Below are positions 42,758 through 50,852 of a DNA stretch of 64,000 bases, in pieces. Origin of the DNA: Haemophilus_A paraphrohaemolyticus_A (GTDB lineage: Bacteria; Pseudomonadota; Gammaproteobacteria; Enterobacterales; Pasteurellaceae). Location: positions 1 through 64,000 of the forward strand of contig NZ_QEQF01000002.1 in the NCBI RefSeq assembly GCF_003253115.1, read 5' to 3'. The translations under genes were made by a program, and so were the position numbers. How positions within the stretch are numbered: position 1 is the first letter of the stretch; every line of letters starts with the position of its first letter. The notes beneath the pieces were generated by a model that saw only the letters and a list, made by a program, of their open reading frames with translations, was not told the DNA's origin and made no database searches.

Positions 42758-44200
42758 ATGACTCCGAAAAAACAAGACCTAATTCGCGTCATCGCCAGCC
42801 GTGCCAATGCCATTGACTATTGGTCGTTTATGCACTACTTGCCCAATCCCGATCCTGTGCTAAAGAAAATGGGCAAGGATATTTCGGCTTATCGTGAAAT
42901 TTTATCCGACAGCCACGTTGGGGGCTGTGTTCGCAGACGTAAAGCGGCAATCAAAGGGCTGGAATGGCGTATTACACCCACAGGCAATGAAAAAACAGAC
43001 GAGATTTTGACCGCACTTTTCGACCGCTTGCCACTCTCACACATTATCAGCCAAATTTTAGATGCCACGCTATTTGGCTATCAAGCCTTAGAAGTAATGT
43101 GGGAAAGCGAAAACGGCTTACTGTTGCCAACGGCAATCGTAGGCAAACCGCAAGAGTGGTTCGTCTTCGATGAAGAAAACCAGTTGATGTTACGCACCAA
43201 AGACAACCGTAACGGCGATCTTGTGCCTGAAAAGAAATTTCTGCTCGCCACCCAGCAAGCGGATTTTCTCAATCCTTACGGACGGGCGGATTTGGCGATG
43301 TGCTTTTGGGCAGCAACCTTCAAAAAAGGTGGCTTTAAATTCTGGTTGGAATTTATGGAAAAATACGGCAGCCCGTGGCTGGTCGGTAAACACCCACGCC
43401 AAGCGCAAATTCACGAAATTGATGAACTTTTGGATAGTATGGAAAAGATGTTGGGAACCGCCGTAGCTGCCATTCCTGAAGATAGTTCCATTGATTTAAA
43501 AGAAAGTGCAAGCAAAGGGGCAAGCTCACAAGTATTCGATGATTTCCTGCGGTACTGCAAATCAGAAATCGCCATTGCGTTACTCGGTCAAAACCAAACC
43601 ACTGAAGCGGAAGCTAACCGAGCTTCTGCCACCGCAGGGCTAGAAGTCACCCGTGATATTCGCAACGATGATGCCAGCCTTGTGGAAGGCGTGTTCAATC
43701 AGTTGCTGGCGTGGATTTGTGAGCTGAATTTCAACGTAGAAACCTTGCCAGCCTTTGAGCTATTCGAGCAAGAAAGCATTGATAAGCTGCAAGCTGAACG
43801 CGACAAGATTTTGACCGAAATCGGCGTGAGTTTTACCGAGCAATATATCCACCGCACTTATGGTTTTGAAGAGGGCGATATTGTGATGCAAGAAATCTCC
43901 CTTAACCCCTCTTTACAAAAGAAAGGGACGGATAAGGTGGATTTTGCCGAGCCAATCCCCAAAAGCGTGATTGAGACCATCGGCGAACAGTTGGAAATAG
44001 AAGGCGAAGCTCACGTTGAGCATTGGTTGCAAAGTATTCGCGACCAACTGGGGCAAGCCGAAAGTCTTGAGGATTTCCGCAATCAGCTGGATAGCCTAAT
44101 CCCAGAACTCAGCTATGCCGAATATGGCGAACTGCTGGCGTGGGGTTCAACCGCTGCCCAATTTGCAGGGCGACAATCCGTAGAAGATGAGCGTAAATAA
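42758..44200 (+). CDS. Portal protein (DUF935, Mu gp29-like)
   Basis: 480 residues, slightly shorter than Mu gp29. Signatures: SDSHVGGCVRRRKAAIKGLEW, LFGYQALEVMWE, EKYGSPWLVGKH and the TEAEANRASATAG region. A 36-bp repeat is inserted in frame near residue 379, adding ISLNPSLQKKG, probably in a surface loop. The stop overlaps the start of the MuF gene by one base. Confidence 0.9.
   Translation: MTPKKQDLIRVIASRANAIDYWSFMHYLPNPDPVLKKMGKDISAYREILSDSHVGGCVRRRKAAIKGLEWRITPTGNEKTDEILTALFDRLPLSHIISQILDATLFGYQALEVMWESENGLLLPTAIVGKPQEWFVFDEENQLMLRTKDNRNGDLVPEKKFLLATQQADFLNPYGRADLAMCFWAATFKKGGFKFWLEFMEKYGSPWLVGKHPRQAQIHEIDELLDSMEKMLGTAVAAIPEDSSIDLKESASKGASSQVFDDFLRYCKSEIAIALLGQNQTTEAEANRASATAGLEVTRDIRNDDASLVEGVFNQLLAWICELNFNVETLPAFELFEQESIDKLQAERDKILTEIGVSFTEQYIHRTYGFEEGDIVMQEISLNPSLQKKGTDKVDFAEPIPKSVIETIGEQLEIEGEAHVEHWLQSIRDQLGQAESLEDFRNQLDSLIPELSYAEYGELLAWGSTAAQFAGRQSVEDERK
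43893..43928 (+). repeat. 36-bp dispersed repeat, copy F, inside the portal gene
   Basis: Begins AAATCTCCCTTAACCCC and ends AAAGAAAGGGA. Its length (12 codons) keeps the portal frame open. It has the central TTTACAAAAGA also seen in copies C (complement) and D. Confidence 0.8.
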
Positions 44201-45456
44201 TGGACAAATTCACTTTTGAACAACAGGTGCGGTACTTTGAGAAGAAACTCAACTTGCCCACTAATAGCTATCTTGATGTGCTTGGCGAAGAACGCGACTA
44301 CTTCTTTATGGTGGCAGGAGCAAACCGCAATGAAGTGCTGCTTTCCTTTCGTGAAGCGGTAGATGACGCTATTGGCAACGGCGAAACACTGGAAGGCTTC
44401 CGCAAGCGTTTTGATGAGGTTGTCGCTCGCACAGGCTGGGATTACAAAGGTGGCAGAAATTGGCGAACGCGTATTATTTACGACACCAACGTTTATGCTG
44501 CTTACAATCGCGGACGGTTGCAGCAGCATTTAGACCTTGCCGATGTGATGCCTTATTGGGAATATCATCACCACGACAACGCCCATCCACGCCAAGAGCA
44601 TATTGATTTGGACGGCACGATTTTGCCGGCAAGCGATCCATTTTGGCGTTATTACTACCCAATCAAGGCGTATGGTTGCCACTGCACCGTCACCGCACAC
44701 GATGAAGATGACTTGAAAGAAATGGGCAAAAGCATCAGCCAATCGCCTGAAATCGAATGGCAGGAAAAATTGGTCGGCACACGTTCAGGTAATCCAAGAA
44801 TGGTGCGAGTACCGAAAGGCTATGATGTGGGCTTTCAGCCACATAATTTTGAACGCTTGACCACAGGGCGAAATGCGGATGTGGATCAGCTGTTGTTCAA
44901 TAAGTTCGTCAATGCCGAACCAAAACTTGCCAGCTTACTGATTGAAAACGTGTTACAAAATCCGCGAGCAGTGATGATGTTAAACGGCGCGATGAAGTCG
45001 ATGGTAGATACCGTTGCTACCGAAAAAATGGCTCGCGGACAGATGAAAAACGTGGGCGTAATTCCTGCCAAAGTGATTGATAAATTGACCGCACTTGAAA
45101 AAGCTCCGCAATCTGCCGTGATTGCCGTGCGTGATGAAGATGTACTGCACGCGCTGCGTGATACCAAACAAGCAAAAGGTATTAACTTGCCGATTGAGTT
45201 TTGGGAGCAGTTGCCAGAGATGTTAAGAAATCCGACTGCCATTTTACTGGAAACCGACCAGAAATTGCCGACCTTAATTTTTGTGTATGACACAGAACAA
45301 GGCAAGGTTGCAATTAAAATGGACTACGAAGTGAAGCTCAAAGACGAGTTAAGCAAAAAGAAATTACCGCATAAGGTCAATTTAGTAAGAACGGCAAGTG
45401 TATTTACGGATAAAACAGGAATGCACAAGTATGAAGTGTTGTGGGGTGAATTGTAG
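44200..45456 (+). CDS. MuF (SPP1 gp7-type) head morphogenesis protein with a C-terminal nuclease-like domain
   Basis: 418 residues. The MuF domain (about 55-190) has RIIYDTNVYAAYNRGR, YWEYHHHDNAHPRQEH and CHCTVTAHDEDD. The last about 150 residues (ILLETDQKLPTLIFVYDT, KVAIKMDYEVK, VNLVRTASVF) resemble the PBECR (barnase/EndoU/colicin E5-RelE) nuclease group found at MuF C-termini. If so, the virion may inject a toxin. The domain assignment is by eye and needs a profile search. Confidence 0.8.
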   Translation: MDKFTFEQQVRYFEKKLNLPTNSYLDVLGEERDYFFMVAGANRNEVLLSFREAVDDAIGNGETLEGFRKRFDEVVARTGWDYKGGRNWRTRIIYDTNVYAAYNRGRLQQHLDLADVMPYWEYHHHDNAHPRQEHIDLDGTILPASDPFWRYYYPIKAYGCHCTVTAHDEDDLKEMGKSISQSPEIEWQEKLVGTRSGNPRMVRVPKGYDVGFQPHNFERLTTGRNADVDQLLFNKFVNAEPKLASLLIENVLQNPRAVMMLNGAMKSMVDTVATEKMARGQMKNVGVIPAKVIDKLTALEKAPQSAVIAVRDEDVLHALRDTKQAKGINLPIEFWEQLPEMLRNPTAILLETDQKLPTLIFVYDTEQGKVAIKMDYEVKLKDELSKKKLPHKVNLVRTASVFTDKTGMHKYEVLWGEL

Positions 45457-45527
45457 CGGTGGTTTGCCTGATTCGAACAGGATAATGAGCCGAAGCACAA
45501 CCTTTCCAGTAGGAAACCCCCACCGCT
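45455..45527 (+). ncRNA. Cloverleaf-like structured segment between MuF and G genes
   Basis: An 8-bp closing stem AGCGGTGG/CCACCGCT (45455-45462 with 45520-45527) encloses CCTG-ATTCGAA-CAGG (45467-45481) and TTTCC-AGTA-GGAAA (45503-45516), with GAGCCGAAGCAC between them. On the complement, GTTCGAATC resembles a tRNA T-loop. It starts in the MuF stop codon. No tRNA can be assigned: arm lengths and anticodon do not fit. Confidence 0.45.
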
Positions 45528-45566
45528 GTAAGTACTATACGCCACTCCAAGAGAGAAGACAACATT

Positions 45567-46025
45567 ATGATCAAGATTTCGTTAAACGACATCCAAGCAG
45601 CCCAACAACTGCATAACATCGCACGCCAATTACAGCAACCCCGTAAGCTCTATGGCGTGCTAGGCGAAACCTTGAAAAAAATCCACGCGGAACGGTTTAA
45701 GCAGGAAGTTGATCCTGAAGGCAATAACTGGCAGTCGCTTTCGCCAAAAACCTTGGCACGCAAGCAGAAGAAAGATAAGTCCACTAAGATTTTGCGACAG
45801 GACGGCTATTTGTCGGATAAAACCGCTTACAACTACAACGACAAAAATGTCGAGTTTGGTTCTGACGCTAAATATGCCCGCTTGCACCAATTCGGTGGCA
45901 AGGCGGGGCGTGGAGGGAAAGTCACCATTCCTAAACGTCCGTGGTTAGGCGTAAGCGAACAAGACGAGCAAAAACTCTTGCGAAAAGCCATCGCACTTTT
46001 GCAACGTCAAATTAACCAAAGTTAG
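45567..46025 (+). CDS. Virion morphogenesis protein (Mu gpG / tail completion type)
   Basis: 152 residues. LGETLKKIHAERFKQEVDPEGNNW, LSPKTLARKQ, VEFGSDAKYARLHQFGG and IPKRPWLGVS are typical of the phage virion morphogenesis family. It probably joins head and tail. Confidence 0.88.
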   Translation: MIKISLNDIQAAQQLHNIARQLQQPRKLYGVLGETLKKIHAERFKQEVDPEGNNWQSLSPKTLARKQKKDKSTKILRQDGYLSDKTAYNYNDKNVEFGSDAKYARLHQFGGKAGRGGKVTIPKRPWLGVSEQDEQKLLRKAIALLQRQINQS

Positions 46026-46056
46026 TCACTTTGGCTGAAAATCAAAAATAACGCAT

Positions 46057-46078
46057 AAAACGCCCATTGTGGCGTTTT
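46057..46078 (+). terminator. Terminator after the gpG gene
   Basis: AAAACGCC-CATTGT-GGCGTTTT is a perfect stem with flanking A/T-runs. It ends the lysis/head transcript before late promoter 2. The rest of the 237-nt gap holds no gene. Confidence 0.75.
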
Positions 46079-46194
46079 AAATCCCATTCGATAAATTATC
46101 GCCTAAATCACCTTGCGCGTGTTTATAAACACCGATAAACACGCCAAAACGCCCCATTCACTCCCTTCTCACTTTCTCTTTCCCATTTTCATTC

Positions 46195-46238
46195 CTTAAA
46201 CCAGTTTAAAAGTAACAAGCGGTCGTTTTTTCTATGAT
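46195..46238 (+). promoter_or_regulatory. Late promoter module 2 (protease/capsid operon)
   Basis: Dyad CTTAAACCAGTTTAAAA (46195-46211), 21 nt, TATGAT (46233-46238). The spacer contains an uptake core ACAAGCGGTC. The predicted start near 46245 lies upstream of a normal AAGGAG (46251-46256) for the protease. Confidence 0.75.
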
Positions 46239-46262
46239 GTTTGCCAACACAAGGAGAACCGA

Positions 46263-47237
46263 ATGACCCTGATTGAAATTTTTAAAGCAGGCAAACGCCC
46301 AGATGCGCACGGTAAAGTGGTGGAAATCACCCCAGCCGATTTGCAACAAGCGGTGGATGCCTACGATGTCGCCTATCACGAAGCCCCAGCCGTTATCGGA
46401 CACCCCACAATGGAAGCCCCTGCCTATGCGTGGGTGAAAGGCTTACAGTTAGACGGCGATGTGCTGAAAGCGGAGCTTGACCAAGTTCACCCCGAATTTG
46501 CCGAAATGGTCACAGATGGGCGTTTCAAAAAAGTGTCGGCGTCCTTTTACCTTGCCAATAGCCCTGACAATCCAAAGCAAGGCTCGCTCTATTTACGCCA
46601 CGTTGGATTTTTAGGGGCAATGCCGCCTGCCGTGAAAGGCTTGCGTAATCCTGAATTTTCAGAGAGCGAGCAAGGCATTGTCGATTTTTGCGAAGAGGCT
46701 CCCGAAGCCCCAGCAACTATTACCCCCCCTCAAACTGAACCAACTCAAGGAGAACCTGAAATGAGTGCAGAAGAGAAAGCGGAATTAGACCGCTTGCGTG
46801 CTGAAAATCAGCAACTCAAAGATGAAAACGCCAAAGCGAAAGCCGAAAAAGCAGAAGCTGAACTCAATCAAGCTAAAGCCGACAATGCCGACTTTGCTGA
46901 AGGTTTAGTGAAAGCGGGCAAACTCGCCCCAATTGCTAAACAGCAAGCAGTGGATTTGTTGAACTACGCTTCCACCACAATGCAAGGAGGTGTGGTTGAG
47001 TTTGGCGAAGGCGAAAGCCTACACAGCAAACTCAAAGCCTTTTTGGATGCACAACCACAATTGGTGAACTTCGGTGAAGTCGCCACTAAAGACAAAGTGG
47101 CAGCACCGCAAGACGGCACGGTGGAATATGCGGAAGGTACAAGCCCAGAAGCCATCGATATGGACAAAAAAGTCCGTGCTTATATGAAACAACACAATGT
47201 GGGCTACGCAGCCGCATTTGACGCAATCACTCAATAA
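46263..47237 (+). CDS. Phage protease (Mu gpI-like) with scaffold domain
   Basis: 324 residues. The protease part (1-150) shows VEITPADLQQAV, APAVIGHPTMEAPAYAWV, KVSASFYLA and LRHVGFLGAMPPAVKGL. The C-terminal half is a coiled-coil scaffold rich in Ala, Glu and Lys, ending with a delivery-type domain. An internal start gives the scaffold alone, as in Mu I/Z. Confidence 0.88.
   Translation: MTLIEIFKAGKRPDAHGKVVEITPADLQQAVDAYDVAYHEAPAVIGHPTMEAPAYAWVKGLQLDGDVLKAELDQVHPEFAEMVTDGRFKKVSASFYLANSPDNPKQGSLYLRHVGFLGAMPPAVKGLRNPEFSESEQGIVDFCEEAPEAPATITPPQTEPTQGEPEMSAEEKAELDRLRAENQQLKDENAKAKAEKAEAELNQAKADNADFAEGLVKAGKLAPIAKQQAVDLLNYASTTMQGGVVEFGEGESLHSKLKAFLDAQPQLVNFGEVATKDKVAAPQDGTVEYAEGTSPEAIDMDKKVRAYMKQHNVGYAAAFDAITQ
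46761..47237 (+). CDS. Nested scaffolding protein (Mu gpZ-like)
   Basis: An in-frame ATG at 46761 with AAGGAG (46747-46752) eight bases before it starts a 158-residue product MSAEEKAELDRLRAENQ with the whole scaffold domain. The strong internal SD in the coding sequence is the reason for calling it. Confidence 0.75.
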   Translation: MSAEEKAELDRLRAENQQLKDENAKAKAEKAEAELNQAKADNADFAEGLVKAGKLAPIAKQQAVDLLNYASTTMQGGVVEFGEGESLHSKLKAFLDAQPQLVNFGEVATKDKVAAPQDGTVEYAEGTSPEAIDMDKKVRAYMKQHNVGYAAAFDAITQ

Positions 47238-47249
47238 AGGAGCAAGTGA

Positions 47250-48176
47250 ATGACTGATTTAGCAAAACAACGCGTGGTTGATCCGGTATTAACCGAACTC
47301 GCGCAAGGCTATTACAACAGCAATATGATTTCAGAAGTGCTGTTCCCAATCGCTGAAACCCAAAAAGAAGGCGGCAAAATTCCGACATTCGGTCGTTTAG
47401 CCTTCCGCTTACAAACCACCAAACGTGAACTTCGTGCGGCTTCTAATCGTTTAACACCCGAAGACATTGGCTCATTGACCGTTGTTTTAGAAGAAAACGA
47501 CATCGAATACCCAATCGACATCCGCGAAGTCAATGAAACCGAAGGGGTATATCCATTGCGCCGTTATGCCACAGGCGTAACCCAAGATGTGATTGCATTG
47601 GGGCGTGAAAAAGCCTGTGCGGATTTGGCACTCAATGAAGCCAACTACGACACGGCGAACAAAATCACTTTAAGCGGTTCTTCTCAATTTACTGATCCAA
47701 AATCTGATCCGATTGGCGTGATTAAAACTGGTATTCGTGCGATTAAACGCACGACAGGTCGTAAACCGAACGTGTGCGCGATTTCCGGCGACGTGTGGGA
47801 AGTGTTAAGCGAACACCCGAAAGTTTTAGAAAAAATCAAATACGTGGCGACTGCTGTTTTAACGCCTGAAGACTTTGCCAAACTTATCAAAGTGGAACAC
47901 GTGGTGATTGGCGAAGCGGTACACGAAGAAAGCGGCGAATTAAAAGACATCTGGTCAAAAGCGATTGTGCTGGCTTACGTTGCGCCGAAATCCAAAGAAC
48001 AAAAACAAAACATCTATGAACCGTCATACGGCTACACCGTGCGTCGCAAAGGCGGTTTATATGTGGACACCTACACCGAAGTAGGTGGCAAAGTTGAAAT
48101 CGTGCGTACTACCGACATCAACAAACCTTACATCGTGGGTAACTCTGCGGGTTACTTAATCAAAGGTTGTATTTAA
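47250..48176 (+). CDS. Major capsid protein (Mu gpT-like)
   Basis: 308 residues with HK97-like features: an N-terminal arm, ISEVLFPIAETQKEGGKIPTF split over strands, and the conserved RKPNVCAISGDVWEVL. It follows the protease/scaffold gene by 12 nt, as expected. It should be the most abundant virion protein. Confidence 0.88.
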   Translation: MTDLAKQRVVDPVLTELAQGYYNSNMISEVLFPIAETQKEGGKIPTFGRLAFRLQTTKRELRAASNRLTPEDIGSLTVVLEENDIEYPIDIREVNETEGVYPLRRYATGVTQDVIALGREKACADLALNEANYDTANKITLSGSSQFTDPKSDPIGVIKTGIRAIKRTTGRKPNVCAISGDVWEVLSEHPKVLEKIKYVATAVLTPEDFAKLIKVEHVVIGEAVHEESGELKDIWSKAIVLAYVAPKSKEQKQNIYEPSYGYTVRRKGGLYVDTYTEVGGKVEIVRTTDINKPYIVGNSAGYLIKGCI

Positions 48177-48179
48177 CCC

Positions 48180-48228
48180 AACCCCAACGGGGTTGAATTA
48201 TGCCTAACCGTGGGTGGTTCACCCACGG
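48180..48228 (+). repeat. Two-hairpin dispersed repeat, copy 2
   Basis: A hairpin AACCCC/GGGGTT, the core ATTATGCCTAACCGTGGGT and a second hairpin CCGTGGGT/ACCCACGG. It matches copy 1 in the purM-purN gap and here separates the capsid gene from the next gene. Confidence 0.7.
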
Positions 48229-48246
48229 CAAAACGGAGAAAAACCA

Positions 48247-48531
48247 ATGAACAAAAAACTTTACGTTGTCATCGGCACAATGGCAATTCTGCATAACGGC
48301 AACCGTTATGAGCAAGGTGCAAAAATCGAATTAACCGATGAAGAATACGCCCAAATCTCGCTTTATGTGAAACTCGACGAAGCCGAAGACGAAAAACGTA
48401 AACAGGCTGAAGCGGAAGCTGAAAAAGCACGCTTAGCAGCGGAAGAAAAGGCTCGTTTAGCGGCAGAAGAAAAAGCCCGTAAAGAAGCAGAAAAAGCGAA
48501 TAAAAACAATAAAGACGAAGGCAAAGAATAA
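48247..48531 (+). CDS. Small head protein with an Ala/Glu/Lys repeat tail (Mu gp35 position)
   Basis: 94 residues from ATG at 48247. The first 40 residues form a compact part (VVIGTMAILHNGNRYEQGAK); the rest is a charged helix with the tandem unit EKARLAAE. It lies where Mu has gp35. Function unknown. Confidence 0.65.
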   Translation: MNKKLYVVIGTMAILHNGNRYEQGAKIELTDEEYAQISLYVKLDEAEDEKRKQAEAEAEKARLAAEEKARLAAEEKARKEAEKANKNNKDEGKE

Positions 48532-48965
48532 TGTACATTCAGGCACAAGATTTAACGGACGTGATGGACGAAATCACGTTAAGACAACTTTCAACAGATA
48601 ACAGCAGAGCGACAGAAGTCAATCAAGCTGTAATCGCCAAAGCGTGCGAATACGCCACTGAAACTGTGGACGGCTATTTACGCGCCCGTTATCTGTTGCC
48701 GTTAAATCAAGTGCCAACCTTGGTGCGCAACATCTGCTTGCAGCTGGCTCGCTACTGGCTTTATTCACGCCGTCCCGATGGCAAAGGCTTTCCGCCCAAT
48801 GTGAAAGATGCGCACGCCCAAGCGTTAAAAGATTTAGAACGTATTGCCGATGGCAAATTGCATTTGGGCTTGCTGGAAGTCGGAATGGCAGAAGATGACA
48901 ACTTGCCGTCCGCTTTAAAGTTTAAAGCCAGTGCGCCACAGAAATTGGATTTGTCGGGCTATTAA
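48531..48965 (+). CDS. Head-tail connector protein (DUF1320, Mu gp36-like)
   Basis: 144 residues: AKACEYATETVDGYLRARYLLPL, LARYWLYSRRP and a C-terminal helix. The family is a connector next to the neck. The start overlaps the preceding stop by one base. Confidence 0.82.
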   Translation: MYIQAQDLTDVMDEITLRQLSTDNSRATEVNQAVIAKACEYATETVDGYLRARYLLPLNQVPTLVRNICLQLARYWLYSRRPDGKGFPPNVKDAHAQALKDLERIADGKLHLGLLEVGMAEDDNLPSALKFKASAPQKLDLSGY

Positions 48966-48976
48966 GGAGAGCATCA

Positions 48977-49444
48977 ATGAGTGCCACTTTCCCCATTTTG
49001 CAAAGCATCAGAGACCATATCGAACAGAAGACCACGAGTTTCAGCATCGAACTGTTCCCTGATGACCTTGAACACTATAACCTGCTCGACCCATTCGGTG
49101 CGGTGTTGGTGCAGTATGCTGGGTCAAAATTTGAAAGCCTTAATAGCACCGACATTATCCAACAACGCCGCAAAGTGCTGATTGCCCTCACGGTGATTGC
49201 CCGCAGTCAGCACGATGATACAGGGGCGTTGGAAATGCTAGACCAGTTACGGCTGGCGATTGTGGGATTTAAGCCGACCAATTGCACCGCTTGTCATTTA
49301 ATTAGCGAAGAGTTTGCAGGCGAAGACAATGGGCTGTGGCAATACCAACTGATTATTCAAACCGAAACGTGGCAGGTGGAAGCACACCAGCCGCAAAATT
49401 TACCAAAATTTACCGCGGCACGTTACCGCCGCAAAGAACCATAA
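48977..49444 (+). CDS. Neck/tail terminator protein (DUF1834, Mu gp37-like)
   Basis: 155 residues with alpha/beta pattern and IALTVIARSQHDDTGALEMLDQ split by the family helix. It comes just before the sheath gene, as in Mu. Confidence 0.8.
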   Translation: MSATFPILQSIRDHIEQKTTSFSIELFPDDLEHYNLLDPFGAVLVQYAGSKFESLNSTDIIQQRRKVLIALTVIARSQHDDTGALEMLDQLRLAIVGFKPTNCTACHLISEEFAGEDNGLWQYQLIIQTETWQVEAHQPQNLPKFTAARYRRKEP

Positions 49445-49454
49445 GGAGAACATT

Positions 49455-50840
49455 ATGGCGTTTCATCACGGAACGAAAACAACACGCGTGGCAGGCGGTT
49501 CTGTCGCGGTGGAAACGGTGGACGGTGCAATTATTGGCATCGTAGGGACTGCACCTATCGGCGCAGTCAATGAATTGACCGTGTGCCAAACCACCAAAGA
49601 TTTTGCCCAATTTGGTGTGATTTTAAACCAAGGCTTTACCCTGCCTGATACTTTTGATGTATTGGCACGCTATGCCGCAGGTAAGGTGTATGTGGTCAAT
49701 GTGTTAGATCCGAAAAAACACAAAACTGACATTACAGACGAAGTCTTAACGCAAGACAGCTCCACCTTAATGGCAAAAACAGCGAAAGCAGGCTTATTGA
49801 ACATCAGCATTCAATCATCTAGCCAAACCTTGCAAGAAGGCACTGATTACAGCGTAAACTTGCAAACAGGTGAAATTACCTTTACTACACGCCACGAAGG
49901 GTTAAAAGCGACTTACGCTTATGCTGATCCTGAAAAAGTGACCGAAGCGGACATCAAAGGCGGTATTGACGCTGCTACCGGCAAACGCAAAGGCTTGGAA
50001 TTGGTGCGTGACGGTTTCAATTTATACGGTGCGGATGCCAAAATTTTAATCTGCCCAGAGTTTGACAAAACGGCAAGCTGTGCAGCGGCTCTTTCAACAT
50101 TAGCTGAACAGTTAAAAGCAGTGGCTTATGTGCAATTGCCGAAAGGCACACCACTTTCAAAAGCGATTCAAGCTCGCGGCCCGATTGGTGTATTGAATGC
50201 CTCCGCAAGTTCTGAACGTGTGCGACATTTCTATCCCTATACGTTGGGTTCAAGCAACACATTAGAAAGTTTAGCGGTGCACGCGGCAGGCTTGCGGATG
50301 AAAACCGATACCGACAACGGCTACTGGTTCTCCACTTCAAACCGTCAGTTGCAAGGCGTGATTGGAATGGAAGTGCCATTGACTGCTCGCGTGGACGATG
50401 AACAATCAGAAACCAACCTGCTTAACGCGGTGGGTATTACCACGATTTTCAATAGCTTTGGCACAGGTTTCCGCTTGTGGGGTAACCGCTCGTCAAACTA
50501 TCCAACAGTAACCCATATCATCAATTTTGAAACGGCGTTGCGCACGGGGGATTTGATTGATGAGTCTATCCGTCGCACCGAGTTGCAATTTATTGACCGC
50601 CCGATTGATGATGCGTTGATTGACAGTTTATTGGAAACGGTGGACACCTATTTGCGAGCCTTGCCGTCAATCGTAGGTTATCGCGTCAGCCTTGACTACG
50701 ATACCGACTTGGTGGATGAATTTAGCAAAGGTCACGTGCCGTTGATGTATGAATACACGCCGAAATTGCCTGCCGAGCTTATCAGCAATAAATCGGTAAT
50801 GACCCGTAAATACTTAGTGAACTTGGTGTCACAACGCTAG
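49455..50840 (+). CDS. Contractile tail sheath protein
   Basis: 461 residues. IIGIVGTAPIGAVNELTVC near the start, DAATGKRKGLELVRDG in the middle and the C-terminal domain with RTLRLWGNRSS-like FRLWGNRSSNYPTVTHI and YRVSLDYDTDL are typical of P2 FI/Mu L sheath proteins. It shows that the virion is a myovirus. Confidence 0.93.
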   Translation: MAFHHGTKTTRVAGGSVAVETVDGAIIGIVGTAPIGAVNELTVCQTTKDFAQFGVILNQGFTLPDTFDVLARYAAGKVYVVNVLDPKKHKTDITDEVLTQDSSTLMAKTAKAGLLNISIQSSSQTLQEGTDYSVNLQTGEITFTTRHEGLKATYAYADPEKVTEADIKGGIDAATGKRKGLELVRDGFNLYGADAKILICPEFDKTASCAAALSTLAEQLKAVAYVQLPKGTPLSKAIQARGPIGVLNASASSERVRHFYPYTLGSSNTLESLAVHAAGLRMKTDTDNGYWFSTSNRQLQGVIGMEVPLTARVDDEQSETNLLNAVGITTIFNSFGTGFRLWGNRSSNYPTVTHIINFETALRTGDLIDESIRRTELQFIDRPIDDALIDSLLETVDTYLRALPSIVGYRVSLDYDTDLVDEFSKGHVPLMYEYTPKLPAELISNKSVMTRKYLVNLVSQR

Positions 50841-50852
50841 AAGGAGAAAATT

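Noticed and set aside
45455..45531. A tRNA gene at the cloverleaf-like segment
   Set aside because: The complement has a T-loop-like GTTCGAATC, but the acceptor, D-arm and anticodon arm do not have tRNA dimensions and no anticodon can be placed.
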